Notes: generated from the letters alone by a model not told the origin. Positions 1-7,785 are shown, counted from the first letter of the stretch. The stretch is DNA of 40,081 nucleotides from Phycisphaerae bacterium (GCA_030432035.1 JAUIHO010000014.1:1-40081), one strand, 5' to 3'. Numbers and translations: made by a program.

Positions 1-778
1 AGTCGTGAATGTTGAACGCAACCGGATATACCGAACCATCCCAACCGGCAACGTCGTGTGGGAAATGATCGAACTGATGCACCGTCAGCGTGTTGTCGCG
101 TTTCACCACCAGCTTGTGCGGTGCCTTGCCGTGCGTTTTTTCGCTGTAGGAAAGTAGCGTCTCGGGAATGCGGAAGTCGCGGTGCGAGAACGGCGCGTAA
201 TCGGTGATTTGACCGTGACTATTGCGCCATTCTTTGGGCACGTCGATCCATCCGGTACCTTCGAATGCGAACAACTCGTTGTCGGCGTTGTCAAACTGAA
301 AGCGATACGGCGTACCGCGCGGAATCAGAATGTAGTCGTGCTCGCGAAAGCTGAGAACACCAAACATCGATTCGAGCCGACCGCTACCTTTGTAAACGAA
401 GTAGCATTCATCGCCGTCACCGTTCGTGAAGAAGCGCGGGCTCGATACAGTTGGCTTAACCATGCTCATTTGGATGTCACTGTTGAACATCAGCACACGG
501 CGCGCATCGAGGAAGTCGCCGGAGACCTTGAGTTCTTGCGTTCGGATATGACGGCGATAGAGCGGCTGCTCGGCGAGCGGCTCAAACGGGCAGAAGCCGG
601 GAATTGCCAACTTCTCCACAGCGCATTCGTCTGTCGGCGGTTCGCGAAAATAGAGCGTCGAGTAAGGCCCTTCGAAGCCTTGCCGCGTGAAGCATTGCTC
701 CATCAGCAGCTTGCCATCTTCGTACATCGTAATATGTGGTTTGGGCGGTACTTTGCCGAGTTTGTGATAGTGGATCAT
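1..778 (-). CDS. hmgA: Homogentisate 1,2-dioxygenase, partial (C-terminus off left edge)
   Basis: Reading the minus strand from the ATG at 778 gives 259 residues (start MIHYHKLGKVPPKPH) without a stop, so the gene continues past base 1. The protein is a cupin-type dioxygenase that opens the ring of homogentisate to maleylacetoacetate in tyrosine and phenylalanine breakdown. Supporting motifs are FTRQGFEGPYS near residue 28, the cupin strand segment ECYFVYKGSGRLESMFG near residue 110, ILIPRGTPYRFQF, and GWDGSVYPVAFNIHD at the truncated end, which is typical of this family. The iron-binding residues lie in the missing C-terminal part and cannot be checked. The gene sits 1.6 kb from hpd on the same strand, the enzyme that makes its substrate, which supports the call. 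A PEP-CTERM gene on the opposite strand separates the two, so they are probably not one transcript. Confidence 0.88.
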   Translation of the reverse strand, partial: MIHYHKLGKVPPKPHITMYEDGKLLMEQCFTRQGFEGPYSTLYFREPPTDECAVEKLAIPGFCPFEPLAEQPLYRRHIRTQELKVSGDFLDARRVLMFNSDIQMSMVKPTVSSPRFFTNGDGDECYFVYKGSGRLESMFGVLSFREHDYILIPRGTPYRFQFDNADNELFAFEGTGWIDVPKEWRNSHGQITDYAPFSHRDFRIPETLLSYSEKTHGKAPHKLVVKRDNTLTVHQFDHFPHDVAGWDGSVYPVAFNIHD

Positions 779-1362
779 GATCTTTTCTCGTTCTGAAAAC
801 CGTTGTGTCGTCTAGATATTTTATTGGAAAATCGGTTCTCTGGCAGAATCAGCGGACTTACTTCCGTTTGATTTAATTTGATGGTCGGTGCCGCCGGATT
901 TTCCATCTCCTCGGCTCGAACGGGTACAAGCCGGGTGCCATATGCAACGATCGTCCGGCAATTCGACAGGGCAACACCGACGTCGGACGCCAACCTCCCC
1001 AATTGGAAACCAGATTTAGACAGCTCGACGGCAGAAAATATTCTGACGATTCGTCATCGACGAATGAATCACAGCCCTAACGTAAAACGGGTCTCGACAG
1101 TCGGTTACAAATCGCTTTTTCGATCGATCTGTGAAAAGAGCGATATCGAATCTGAAATCACTTAACCTTAACGGAATATTAGTATTTGGGGCATCCCCAA
1201 TTCAATTTGAGCGGTTAGACTCATGCGGCAAGGCAGGTGGGAAAGAAGCCCCCGCCAGCCAATATCAACACAGTAAATCGATGTACGTAATGCGCTGCGG
1301 AACCGGTATATCCCGCCGCGTTCAATCTTAGGCTCGACAGCGAAATCTTGAAGGAGGATGAA
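779..1362. other. Intergenic region upstream of hmgA and the PEP-CTERM gene
   Basis: This stretch lies between two divergently oriented genes and must hold both promoters. Open frames across it lack ribosome binding sites and have compositions unlike the neighbouring proteins, so I call no gene. The only element I can support is the Shine-Dalgarno AAGGAGG at 1351-1357 that serves the downstream PEP-CTERM gene. I see no clear repeat or terminator. Confidence 0.5.
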
Positions 1363-2223
1363 ATGAAGAGCTTTTTCAGTGTGGCCGTCGCGGCGATCGT
1401 CGCCATCGCGGCTCAGTCGGTCAACGCCGATGTGATCGGTTTTGAAGACTTCGACGGTGGTGCGATTAACTTGAATGGCACGACCAACGTGTTCGATTAC
1501 GGTGCCGGCGGTGGTAGCGGTGGTGACATCTTCGGCCGCGCCGAACCTTTTGTTACCGGTATGCCGTTTGACCTCGGCGATGACTCGGCTGCCGACGTTA
1601 GTGGCGACGGCACGGGTTCGCCGTTCCCGACCGATGCTCGCGGTTTGATTGGTCAAAACAGCTCGGCCATTTTCGGCTTGGTCGACAGCAACGGCAATAT
1701 TGATGGTGCCGGCAACCCGCTGAACAACGCGGTCTGGAGCTTCGATATCTCCAGCGCCATCACCATCGACAGCATCGACATCGACATGGGTGCAATTGGT
1801 GACTGGGAAGCCTCCAGCGATGACGGTTTCCGCGTCGAAGCCCAAATCGATGGCGGCGGCTACCAGACCATCTTCTTGGCCCGCCCCGATGAGTCGATCG
1901 ATCCGTTCACCTACCGCGCGATGGACAGCGGCTTTATCCCGATGGAAAACGATCCGCTTCGCTTGACCATCGATGGTGCCATCGACGCCGGCATCCTCGA
2001 CAAGTCGGATGCAGCGACTGGTGCACTCGACACGTACACCTCGACCTTGCTCGCTGGCCTCGCCGGTTCGACCCTCGACATTCGCGTGTCGTGGGAAGGC
2101 AGCCCGTCGGGTAGCGAAGCCGCTGGTCTCGACAACATCACCATCAACGGCACGATTCCGGAGCCGGCCACCGTGGCCTTGCTCGGCATGGGTGCCGTCG
2201 CTTTGATTCGCCGCCGCCGCTAA
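1363..2223 (+). CDS. PEP-CTERM sorting domain protein
   Basis: A 286-residue exported protein. The ATG at 1363 is chosen because AAGGAGG lies 5 bases upstream; an in-frame TTG at 1348 precedes that site and is rejected. Residues 1-22 are a signal peptide (KSFFSVAVAAIVAIAAQSVNA). The mature part is acidic, glycine and aspartate rich, with a beta-sandwich-like character (repeated short hydrophobic strands such as SIDIDMGAIGDW) and almost no cysteine. The C-terminus is a textbook PEP-CTERM tail: IPEPATVALLGMGAVALIRR followed by arginines. Proteins of this class are recognised by an exosortase, processed at the PEP motif and placed in the envelope or extracellular matrix; no exosortase is in the window. 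The specific role is unknown. It sits between hmgA and hpd with no obvious functional link and has its own terminator. Confidence 0.9.
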   Translation: MKSFFSVAVAAIVAIAAQSVNADVIGFEDFDGGAINLNGTTNVFDYGAGGGSGGDIFGRAEPFVTGMPFDLGDDSAADVSGDGTGSPFPTDARGLIGQNSSAIFGLVDSNGNIDGAGNPLNNAVWSFDISSAITIDSIDIDMGAIGDWEASSDDGFRVEAQIDGGGYQTIFLARPDESIDPFTYRAMDSGFIPMENDPLRLTIDGAIDAGILDKSDAATGALDTYTSTLLAGLAGSTLDIRVSWEGSPSGSEAAGLDNITINGTIPEPATVALLGMGAVALIRRRR

Positions 2224-2305
2224 GGCACGGTAAATCAATCCTAAACAAGAACGAGACTCGGAAAGAAGCACGGTCTCGATCTTGATTGGAAAGAAGCAAA
2301 AAAAG

Positions 2306-2341
2306 AAAAAGGCATTGCTCCTTGCGGGCAATGCCTTTTTT
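2306..2341. terminator. Bidirectional intrinsic terminator
   Basis: An 8-bp perfect stem (GGCATTGC at 2311-2318, GCAATGCC at 2328-2335) with a 9-base loop is flanked by A5 on the left and T6 on the right. It lies 83 bases past the PEP-CTERM stop codon and 31 bases past the hpd stop codon on the other strand, so it can end transcription from both convergent genes. Confidence 0.9.
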
Positions 2342-2371
2342 CATGGCCTAAAGTGCTGTTTGAGGCTTTGC

Positions 2372-3502
2372 TTACAGCGTGCCGCGGCGACGTTGTTCTT
2401 CTTCGATGCTGACGAAGAGTGCTTTGAAGTTGCCCACCCCGAAACCGCGCGAACCGTGCCGCTCGATGACTTCGAAGAACAGCGTCGGCCGGTCTTCCAG
2501 CGGCTGGGTGAAGATTTGCAGCAGGTAACCGTCCTCGTCGCGGTCCACCAGAATGCCGAGGTCTTTGAGCGTTTCGAAATCTTCGTCAATCTTACCGACG
2601 CGATCGGCCAAGGCTTCGTAATAGGTATCGGGCACGCGTAAGAAGCGAACGCCCTTATCGCGCAGCGTGGCGACGGTCTTGCAAATATCGCCCGTGTTCA
2701 TGGCAATGTGCTGCACGCCGGGGCCGTTATAGAAATCGAGATACTCTTCGATCTGACTCTTCTTTTTACCATCGGCCGGTTCATTGAGCGGAAACTTGAT
2801 CTTACCCGTGCCGTTTTGCATCACCTTGGACATCAGCGCACTGTATTCGGTCGCGATATCTTCGTCGGTGAAATGCAGTAATTGCTCAAACCCGAGGACA
2901 TTGGCATAAAACGCGGCCCAATGGTTCATCGCCCCAAGCTCGACGTTACCGACGATATGATCGACGGCGGCCAAGCCGCTACCTTCCGGCGCGGGCACGT
3001 TCATTTCCATGAAGCCAGGAGCAAAGTGCCCCTGGTAGCTCTCCCGGCTGATGAAACGATGAATCGTTTCGCCGTAAGTCCGAATCGCGGCGATGCGAAT
3101 CTCGCCGTGGTTGTCTTTCAGCGTCGTCGGCTGTTGCACGACGGTCGCGCCACGGCGACGCGTTTCTTCGATGCTCTTGTCGACATCCTTCACGCGAAAC
3201 GCCACTGCCTTCACGCCGTCGCCATGCAGTTGGCAGTGGCGGGCGACTTCGTGATCGGGCGTCAGCGCCGTCGTGAGCACGAAGCGAATCTTGCCCTGCT
3301 CCAGCACATAGCTGGCCTTTTCTTTGTCGCCGGTCTCAAGGCCGCGCTTGGCGACGATGTTGAAGCCGAACATATGACGGTAGTAATGTGCGGCTTGCAG
3401 AGCGTTGCCGACGTAAAATTCGAGATGGTCCACGCCGTCGAGCGGGAGAAAATCCTGAGCCTTGGCAGGCTGTGCGGCGGTGGCGGATGCGGTTTGGGTC
3501 AT
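2372..3502 (-). CDS. hpd: 4-hydroxyphenylpyruvate dioxygenase
   Basis: This 376-residue Fe(II) enzyme converts 4-hydroxyphenylpyruvate to homogentisate, the second step of tyrosine catabolism, and its product is the substrate of the hmgA product. It has the usual two vicinal-oxygen-chelate halves, about residues 20-155 and 175-350. The three expected iron ligands are visible: His182 in AAVDHIVGNV, His265 in GVQHIAMNT and Glu344 in LFFEVIER. The C-terminal helix GFGVGNFKALFVSIEEEQ, which gates the active site, is complete. Length matches the family. The N-terminus carries a short Ala/Thr-rich extension before DFLPLDGVDHLEFYV. Divergently from no gene and ending close to a terminator, it looks monocistronic; upstream is a dockerin-tailed esterase on the same strand after 93 bases. 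Confidence 0.97.
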   Translation of the reverse strand: MTQTASATAAQPAKAQDFLPLDGVDHLEFYVGNALQAAHYYRHMFGFNIVAKRGLETGDKEKASYVLEQGKIRFVLTTALTPDHEVARHCQLHGDGVKAVAFRVKDVDKSIEETRRRGATVVQQPTTLKDNHGEIRIAAIRTYGETIHRFISRESYQGHFAPGFMEMNVPAPEGSGLAAVDHIVGNVELGAMNHWAAFYANVLGFEQLLHFTDEDIATEYSALMSKVMQNGTGKIKFPLNEPADGKKKSQIEEYLDFYNGPGVQHIAMNTGDICKTVATLRDKGVRFLRVPDTYYEALADRVGKIDEDFETLKDLGILVDRDEDGYLLQIFTQPLEDRPTLFFEVIERHGSRGFGVGNFKALFVSIEEEQRRRGTL

Positions 3503-3595
3503 AGCTGCGTCCTCATTCAGATTTGGATGACTAACGCCGCAATTATAACCGAGAACGCTATTTTTCCGAGACCTGTCGCCGAGCCGCCCCGCCGA

Positions 3596-4759
3596 TTAGG
3601 GAGCTAAAAAGTGCTGAATAAAGCCGGCAATGTCGGCACCATCGACCTCAAAGTCGCCGGTGAAATCGCCATTAGTGACATTACACGTTGGAAACGCCGT
3701 GGTGTACCCGTCGGGTTGCGTTAACACCAACACGAACACCTGTAGGTCCGCGCCGTCAACCTGGCCGTCGCAGTTCATGTCAGCGGGCATCCGCGGGATC
3801 AGACGGCGTACCAGATACTCGCGGGCAATCTCGTCAGTCGCATTGCCCAAATCTCCGTGACCGGCCCCGGGAATAGGGAGCAGCCTCACATCAACGCCCG
3901 CCGGATCCAACGCGTCAAACAACCGCACGCTTTGATTGAACGGCACCGATGTATCGTTGAGACCGTGCGCGATGAGCAGCGGCGGGTCGTCCGCCGTCGC
4001 GTGCGAATCGGTGTTCGCCAGCAATACCAAGTTCACTTTTTCGGGATACGGCGGCGATGGGTTATCGATGTTGTCGTGCAGATTGCCGATGCCTTCACCT
4101 TGACCGTTGAAACCTACCAAGCGCGACTCGGGCGAGTTGGGCGCATCGTGATTGATGCTACTACCGGGCGGGTCGGTCGCATCGGCATCCATCGTGAATA
4201 GATTTGTTGGGCCGAAGTAATCAACGCCGACCTGTATGCGGCTGGAGAAAACCGCGTTACCACCCGAGGCACCCTCCAGTTCGACGACACCGCCGGAGTT
4301 CGCAAGCAGCGCCGTCAGGTGCCCCCCAGCCGACGAACCCCATGCACCGATGCGATCTGGATCGATCTGATAGGTGGCGGTATTGGCACGCAAGTGACGA
4401 ACCAGCCCTTTCACATCGTGGATTTGTGCCGGAAAGATTGCCTGCCAACTGAGGCGGTAATCGGCCGCTGCCACGTGGATACCGCGATCGAGCAACCGTC
4501 GTGCACGCAAAGGTAACGTTTGATAGCTACCGCTCGACCAACCGCCGCCGTGAATCCAGATGACGATCGGCCTCGGACCGGTCGCGACGGATGATAAGTA
4601 GATGTCTGTGTGAAGTTCGTAGGTGGTGCCGTCGTCGAGCGCGACGATGCCAAGTGATACGTCATTGAACGTTGGTGTAACGGGCTGGGCATGGGCGATC
4701 GAACCGATCGCGCCCAAGTAAACAATTGCCGCCGTTATTCGTAACCGCAGATCGCTCAT
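3596..4759 (-). CDS. Secreted alpha/beta-hydrolase (esterase) with dockerin-like C-terminus
   Basis: A 387-residue exported hydrolase. I start at the ATG at 4759 because AGAGGG lies 5 bases upstream and it gives a clean signal peptide (residues 1-25, ending AHA); the frame stays open for 27 codons upstream. The fold is that of BD-FAE/hormone-sensitive-lipase-like esterases: oxyanion motif HGGGW at 70-74, nucleophile elbow GSSAGG with Ser143, acid Asp269 in HGLNDTSVPF, and His301 in GAGHGD. The substrate is not evident; acyl or feruloyl esters are typical. Residues about 325-387 carry two dockerin-type calcium loops (MNCDGQVDGADLQVF and GDFTGDFEVDGADIAGF), common on secreted planctomycete enzymes. 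It adjoins hpd but nothing suggests a shared pathway. Confidence 0.85.
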   Translation of the reverse strand: MSDLRLRITAAIVYLGAIGSIAHAQPVTPTFNDVSLGIVALDDGTTYELHTDIYLSSVATGPRPIVIWIHGGGWSSGSYQTLPLRARRLLDRGIHVAAADYRLSWQAIFPAQIHDVKGLVRHLRANTATYQIDPDRIGAWGSSAGGHLTALLANSGGVVELEGASGGNAVFSSRIQVGVDYFGPTNLFTMDADATDPPGSSINHDAPNSPESRLVGFNGQGEGIGNLHDNIDNPSPPYPEKVNLVLLANTDSHATADDPPLLIAHGLNDTSVPFNQSVRLFDALDPAGVDVRLLPIPGAGHGDLGNATDEIAREYLVRRLIPRMPADMNCDGQVDGADLQVFVLVLTQPDGYTTAFPTCNVTNGDFTGDFEVDGADIAGFIQHFLAP

Positions 4760-4922
4760 CGAATCCCTCTTTATTAACGCGCGAATCGGTTGCGACGAAT
4801 GATTGGAACGCCACCCGAAATTCGCTGCGCAGAACCCCACTATGGAAAGACCAAACGCGGGAATCGACGATCTATTGCGATGGAAAGTCAGGTTCGTTTG
4901 GAGCGGCTGGCGCGCCCCATAG

Positions 4923-5264
4923 TTAACTATTAACTACCCGCACCGCGTCCGGAAAGTCGCGGGTAAGGCCCGAGCGGAAATCCGTCACCATGGAAAAGAC
5001 CTTTGCGTGTAGCGTTTCAAATTCGCCCGTGCGGGCGGCTGCCGCGTCGAACGCGCGATCTAACTGCACGAGATCTTTACACACGATCCGGATGTTGAAC
5101 TCACCCAACTCGGTCGGCCCGAAGCCGAGCTTGCGGCGCGACAGCGTCCACGATTCGATGAGGCCGTTCTCGCGCAGGTGCGCCATGAATGCGTTTACGT
5201 TGGTTGCGAATTGAACGTCGGCCCGCGTGTCTTTGATGTTGCACCAGATATCGTAATAGTTCAC
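4923..5264 (-). CDS. Small conserved protein, DUF6614-like
   Basis: This 113-residue soluble protein (start NYYDIWCNIKDTRADVQFA) has no signal peptide or membrane segment. The start is the GTG at 5264, backed by a strong GGGAGGG ribosome site 6 bases upstream. The alternation of amphipathic helices and strands and the size resemble a ferredoxin-like alpha+beta fold. I associate the N-terminal pattern with the DUF6614 family from memory, so the family name is tentative. It lies 70 bases downstream of paaD on the same strand and may be the last gene of the paa operon. A role connected with aromatic metabolism is possible but unproven. Confidence 0.6.
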   Translation of the reverse strand: MNYYDIWCNIKDTRADVQFATNVNAFMAHLRENGLIESWTLSRRKLGFGPTELGEFNIRIVCKDLVQLDRAFDAAAARTGEFETLHAKVFSMVTDFRSGLTRDFPDAVRVVNS

Positions 5265-5334
5265 TGCCAGCCCTCCCGCTGCAAAGGCGCGATTGTACGC
5301 GCGCGATGGTTGCGACGCACACGAACGGCGTACG

Positions 5335-5838
5335 CTAAACCGGCTTGAACTGTTCGAACGATTGCTGGCAACTGTTGCAATAATGAATCGCGCGGCAGAG
5401 CGTTGGGCCGAAGATCGATTCGAGATTGGTGTCTTTCGAATCGCAAAACGGGCAGGCGGTTTCTTTGATGAGCGCTTCGGTCACGGGGCTGCCGCCGCAT
5501 TGCGTGGGCGGTGCGAGGCCGAATTCTTTCAGTTTGCGGCGACCGTCGTCGGTGATGCGGTCGGTCGTCCACGGTGGGTCATAAACAACTTTAACGTTGA
5601 CCGAATCGAAACCGGCGGCGCGAACGGCGTGGCGAATGTTGTCGCGCATCACATCGAGCGCCGGACAACCCGCGAACGTCGGGCACATCTCGACGGTCGC
5701 GTCACCGTCATCGAGGTAGGCGTCTTGAATGATGCCGAGTTCGACGACGGAGATCACCGGGATTTCCGGATCGGTGACGGTTTGAAGCGCATTCCAAATC
5801 GCGTCGATCTGGGGTTGGTTGTCGGTGGTGTTGGTCAT
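5335..5838 (-). CDS. paaD: Phenylacetyl-CoA epoxidase assembly subunit PaaD
   Basis: A 167-residue protein with an N-terminal MIP18/DUF59 domain (residues about 9-85; motif TDPEIPVISVVELGII, then MCPTFAGCPALDVM) and a C-terminal zinc ribbon with pairs Cys129/Cys132 and Cys154/Cys157. PaaD is required for iron-centre or iron-sulfur assembly of the phenylacetyl-CoA epoxidase multicomponent enzyme. It is placed downstream of paaC on the same strand but 218 bases away, a gap holding a dispersed palindromic repeat, which is unusual for an otherwise tight operon. The ribosome site is weak (AAGAAA). Length matches PaaD from proteobacteria. The plain SufT-like alternative is excluded by the zinc ribbon and context. 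Confidence 0.95.
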   Translation of the reverse strand: MTNTTDNQPQIDAIWNALQTVTDPEIPVISVVELGIIQDAYLDDGDATVEMCPTFAGCPALDVMRDNIRHAVRAAGFDSVNVKVVYDPPWTTDRITDDGRRKLKEFGLAPPTQCGGSPVTEALIKETACPFCDSKDTNLESIFGPTLCRAIHYCNSCQQSFEQFKPV

Positions 5839-5918
5839 GTTGGTTTCTTTTTTGCACGATTTATCTTCACAGAGTATCTGTGAATGTCATGCCGGTTGAT
5901 CCCTCGACGAGTGACGCG

Positions 5919-5947
5919 GACCACTTCCTGACGGGCGTGGCTCTGAT
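5919..5947. repeat. Dispersed repeat, CCRCTTCC family (copy 1)
   Basis: This 29-base sequence between paaC and paaD matches a second copy at 38135-38163 at nearly every position. The differences include a paired change: CCAC...GTGG here against CCGC...GCGG there, so base pairing at the ends of the unit is kept. This points to a structured dispersed repeat rather than chance similarity. Confidence 0.6.
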
Positions 5948-6056
5948 TCAAAGGCTCGCTCTGATTTGAGCGACGCTTACGATACGAGTTGCGCCTCGAA
6001 GGTGTCGCATCACGCTCTACTTCACAAATCGTAAATCACCACATTACCAATTGCCC

Positions 6057-6914
6057 TTACCACGTCGCCGTCGGCTCAAGGCGATAGACCTTCTGCATGT
6101 CGGCCAACGCATCGGAGAGTGCCTGCTCGTGTTTGCCGGTGCGGCCGCCGAATTTCGGTTGAACCGATTCGTCTATGGTGAGCCCGGCATCAGCGAGCAT
6201 CGGATCGATATGCTCACGCCATTGGCTTTGCAGATCGGCTTGCGTCGGACAGATCCCCGCGTCGGCCAAAGCTTGGTCGTGTGCAGTCGGCTCAAATAGC
6301 CCCAACGCATACGGCCACAAATAGACAAACGCCTTTTTGATTCGATTGCGGCTCTCATCTGTGCCGTTGGCGAAGTGCCGTAGCGTCGATTCGGCGTGCA
6401 TCGTGTGATAACGCAACTCGCCGCGAATCTTGCGGCAGAGCGAGGCGAGCGGGTCGAACCGGCTCGATTCCAATGCGGTATTGCGAATCACGTCGGCCTG
6501 CACAAACAGAAATTGGCGCACAAATGAGATCGCCCAATCACCATGAGCCATGAGTCGATCGCGTGTCGGATTGTTGCAGATATCGGCTGCATCGCTCGGC
6601 GCATCAGGCGCGATATTGCTCAGTGCGACCAACTGACAGCAACGAAAATCGGGTGCGTCGCGCATAAAAGCGAGCGTATCGGGATCGTCTTCACCCAGTT
6701 CGTGCAAAAGCGTGTAATACGCGGCGGCGTGGCCCATCTTATCTTGCGCCATCGATGAAAAGGCGATGTCTTCTTCGAGAATGGGGCCTATGCCGGTCCA
6801 TTCCGAATTGCGATGACCGATCAAAATGCTGTCGTCGGCGAGACGGTACAACAGATCGATCACGGCGGGTTTGAGATCGGCTGGTAAATTGCTTGCGTTA
6901 TACAGGTCGGACAC
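6057..6914 (-). CDS. paaC: Phenylacetyl-CoA epoxidase structural subunit PaaC
   Basis: A 285-residue ferritin-like protein. PaaC pairs with PaaA to form the core of the ring 1,2-phenylacetyl-CoA epoxidase and is structural rather than catalytic. The start is GTG at 6914, with AAGAGGCG 6 bases upstream. Recognisable segments are LADDSILIGHRNSEWTGIGP near residue 26, EEDIAFSSMAQDKMGHA near 48, the helix FVRQFLFVQADV, and RGELRYHTMHAESTL near 165. The fold is all-helical, without signal peptide. It follows paaB by 94 bases on the same strand. The order A-B-C-D is the standard one. Confidence 0.96.
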   Translation of the reverse strand: MSDLYNASNLPADLKPAVIDLLYRLADDSILIGHRNSEWTGIGPILEEDIAFSSMAQDKMGHAAAYYTLLHELGEDDPDTLAFMRDAPDFRCCQLVALSNIAPDAPSDAADICNNPTRDRLMAHGDWAISFVRQFLFVQADVIRNTALESSRFDPLASLCRKIRGELRYHTMHAESTLRHFANGTDESRNRIKKAFVYLWPYALGLFEPTAHDQALADAGICPTQADLQSQWREHIDPMLADAGLTIDESVQPKFGGRTGKHEQALSDALADMQKVYRLEPTATW

Positions 6915-7008
6915 GTCAGTCGCCTCTTGCTATGTGATTGAAGTCAACGCGCTTGTCGCACTGCTCATACAGCAGTGGCACAACTGTCAATCGTAGAATC
7001 CATTTTGA

Positions 7009-7350
7009 TCAAATCTCTTCGGTATCACCAACCGCCTTTGCGCGCTTCGTCGTTTGATACCCAAACGCTTCGCGATAACTCTTGTCGGTACCGTGCTCGA
7101 AGATGTCGGCATCTTCATACGGCGTGGCCGTGATATCTTCTGCAGCGACGACCCAAATGTTGACGCAGGCTTGTCGTCGCGCGAACTGTTCTTTCGCCAT
7201 CAACAGCGCCGTCTCAGCATCGGCTGCGTGGACCGCACCAACATGCACGTGCGGTTCGCCGCGCGTTTGTTGGTGGAAGACTTCGAAGATGGGCCATTGG
7301 CTGTCGCCAGAGGCTTGGGGCTTGAGGCTTGGGGCTTGGGGCTTATCCAT
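7009..7350 (-). CDS. paaB: Phenylacetyl-CoA epoxidase subunit PaaB with element-derived N-terminus
   Basis: PaaB bridges PaaAC heterodimers in the epoxidase complex. The core from WPIFEVFHQQTRGEPHVHVG through ALLMAKEQFARRQACVNIWV to YREAFGYQ is typical and full length. The ATG at 7350 gives 113 residues, the first ones being DKPQAPSLKPQAS, which are simply the translation of five 7-base tandem repeats at 7311-7345. These residues do not belong to the PaaB family. No ATG, GTG or TTG remains in frame between the repeat and the conserved core, so translation must start inside the inserted cassette. ATG 7350 lacks a good Shine-Dalgarno; an in-frame ATG at 7383 is the alternative and would lie inside the divergent four-helix-bundle gene. 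Confidence 0.88.
   Translation of the reverse strand: MDKPQAPSLKPQASGDSQWPIFEVFHQQTRGEPHVHVGAVHAADAETALLMAKEQFARRQACVNIWVVAAEDITATPYEDADIFEHGTDKSYREAFGYQTTKRAKAVGDTEEI
7311..7345 (+). repeat. Left heptamer array (RGGCTTG)x5
   Basis: Five uninterrupted 7-base units: AGGCTTG, GGGCTTG, AGGCTTG, GGGCTTG, GGGCTTA. The last unit differs only in its final base. The array is read on the minus strand as the N-terminal codons of paaB. Confidence 0.95.
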
Positions 7351-7371
7351 GATTACGGTATTCTCACTACC

Positions 7372-7728
7372 ATGCGAGACCATCGAAAGTTACGAGCATT
7401 CGAACTGGCCGATCAATTTGTTGTAGCAATCTATCATGCGACGGCCGATTTTCCGAAAGCCGAACAATTCGGGCTCACATCGCAGATGCGCCGATGTGCG
7501 GTCTCTGTTCCAGCAAACATCGTTGAGGGCAGTGCTCGTCGTACACAGGCGGACCACCTTCGTTTTCTTGAGATCGCATTTGGCTCTCTACGCGAGCTTG
7601 GATACTTTATCGACCTTTCAAATCGCCTCGGTTTCCTTCATGACGAATCTCGTCAGGAGCTAGACTCCAATCACGAAGTACTTTCAAGAACGCTCGGTGC
7701 GTTAATTCAGTCGCTTCGAACCAAATAA
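7372..7728 (+). CDS. Four-helix-bundle protein (23S rRNA intervening sequence / IVP family)
   Basis: This 118-residue all-helical protein is of the TIGR02436/PF05635 type. Family hallmarks are visible: the N-terminal LRAFELADQFVVAIY, the segment FPKAEQFGLTSQMRRCAVSV, PANIVEGSAR, and FLEIAFGSLRELGYFIDLS. Homologues are found in intervening sequences of 23S rRNA genes and as accessory proteins (Avd-like) of diversity-generating retroelements, where they bind nucleic acid; the function of solitary copies is unknown. ATG at 7372 is the only sensible start and has no Shine-Dalgarno. Its start codon is only 21 bases from the divergent paaB ATG. It is the only plus-strand gene within the paa operon and is enclosed by inverted heptamer arrays. 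There is no reverse transcriptase or 23S rRNA in the window. Confidence 0.92.
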   Translation: MRDHRKLRAFELADQFVVAIYHATADFPKAEQFGLTSQMRRCAVSVPANIVEGSARRTQADHLRFLEIAFGSLRELGYFIDLSNRLGFLHDESRQELDSNHEVLSRTLGALIQSLRTK

Positions 7729-7757
7729 CACGAGCGACACCAGGCCCTGAAAGACCA

Positions 7758-7785
7758 CAAGCCTCAAGCCCCACACCCCAAGCCT
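7758..7785 (-). repeat. Right heptamer array (CAAGCCY)x4
   Basis: Four 7-base units: CAAGCCT, CAAGCCC, CACACCC (two changes) and CAAGCCT. They are the reverse complement of the left array's RGGCTTG. Read outward-in, the array starts AGGCTTGGGG, identical to the start of the left array. Its outermost two bases contribute to the paaA stop codon. Confidence 0.92.

Larger units (their letters stand above)
7311..7785. mobile_element. 475-bp cassette: four-helix-bundle gene bounded by inverted heptamer arrays
   Basis: The segment between the paaA and paaB coding cores begins with AGGCTTGGGG and ends with the inverted copy CCCCAAGCCT. Its outer parts are tandem 7-base repeats in opposite orientation, and it encloses one small gene on the plus strand, opposite to the operon it interrupts. 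I infer a mobile or formerly mobile unit from the inverted ends, the foreign orientation, and the changed paaA end and paaB start. I see no target-site duplication: the flanks are CGCCAG on the left and ATAACG on the right. No transposase is encoded, so movement would need help from elsewhere or from the encoded protein. The ends could also be a repeat array that grew in place. Confidence 0.65.

Noticed and set aside
779..1165. Short frames on both strands upstream of hmgA
   Set aside because: No ribosome sites, no conserved features; overlapping each other in antisense.
1168..2331. Long open frame (387 codons) on the minus strand opposite the PEP-CTERM gene
   Set aside because: It is antisense to a gene with signal peptide, ribosome site and sorting tail; its translation is charged and repetitive with no domain.
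3503..3595. A second copy of the TetR operator before hpd
   Set aside because: Only a CTAACG half-site is present without an inverted partner.
7311..7345. Heptamers as a CRISPR or as a simple coding microsatellite of PaaB
   Set aside because: Seven-base units without spacers are not CRISPR; an inverted matching array 412 bases away argues against a repeat confined to paaB.
7009..7785. Diversity-generating retroelement around the four-helix-bundle gene
   Set aside because: No reverse transcriptase, template repeat or variable repeat is present in the window.
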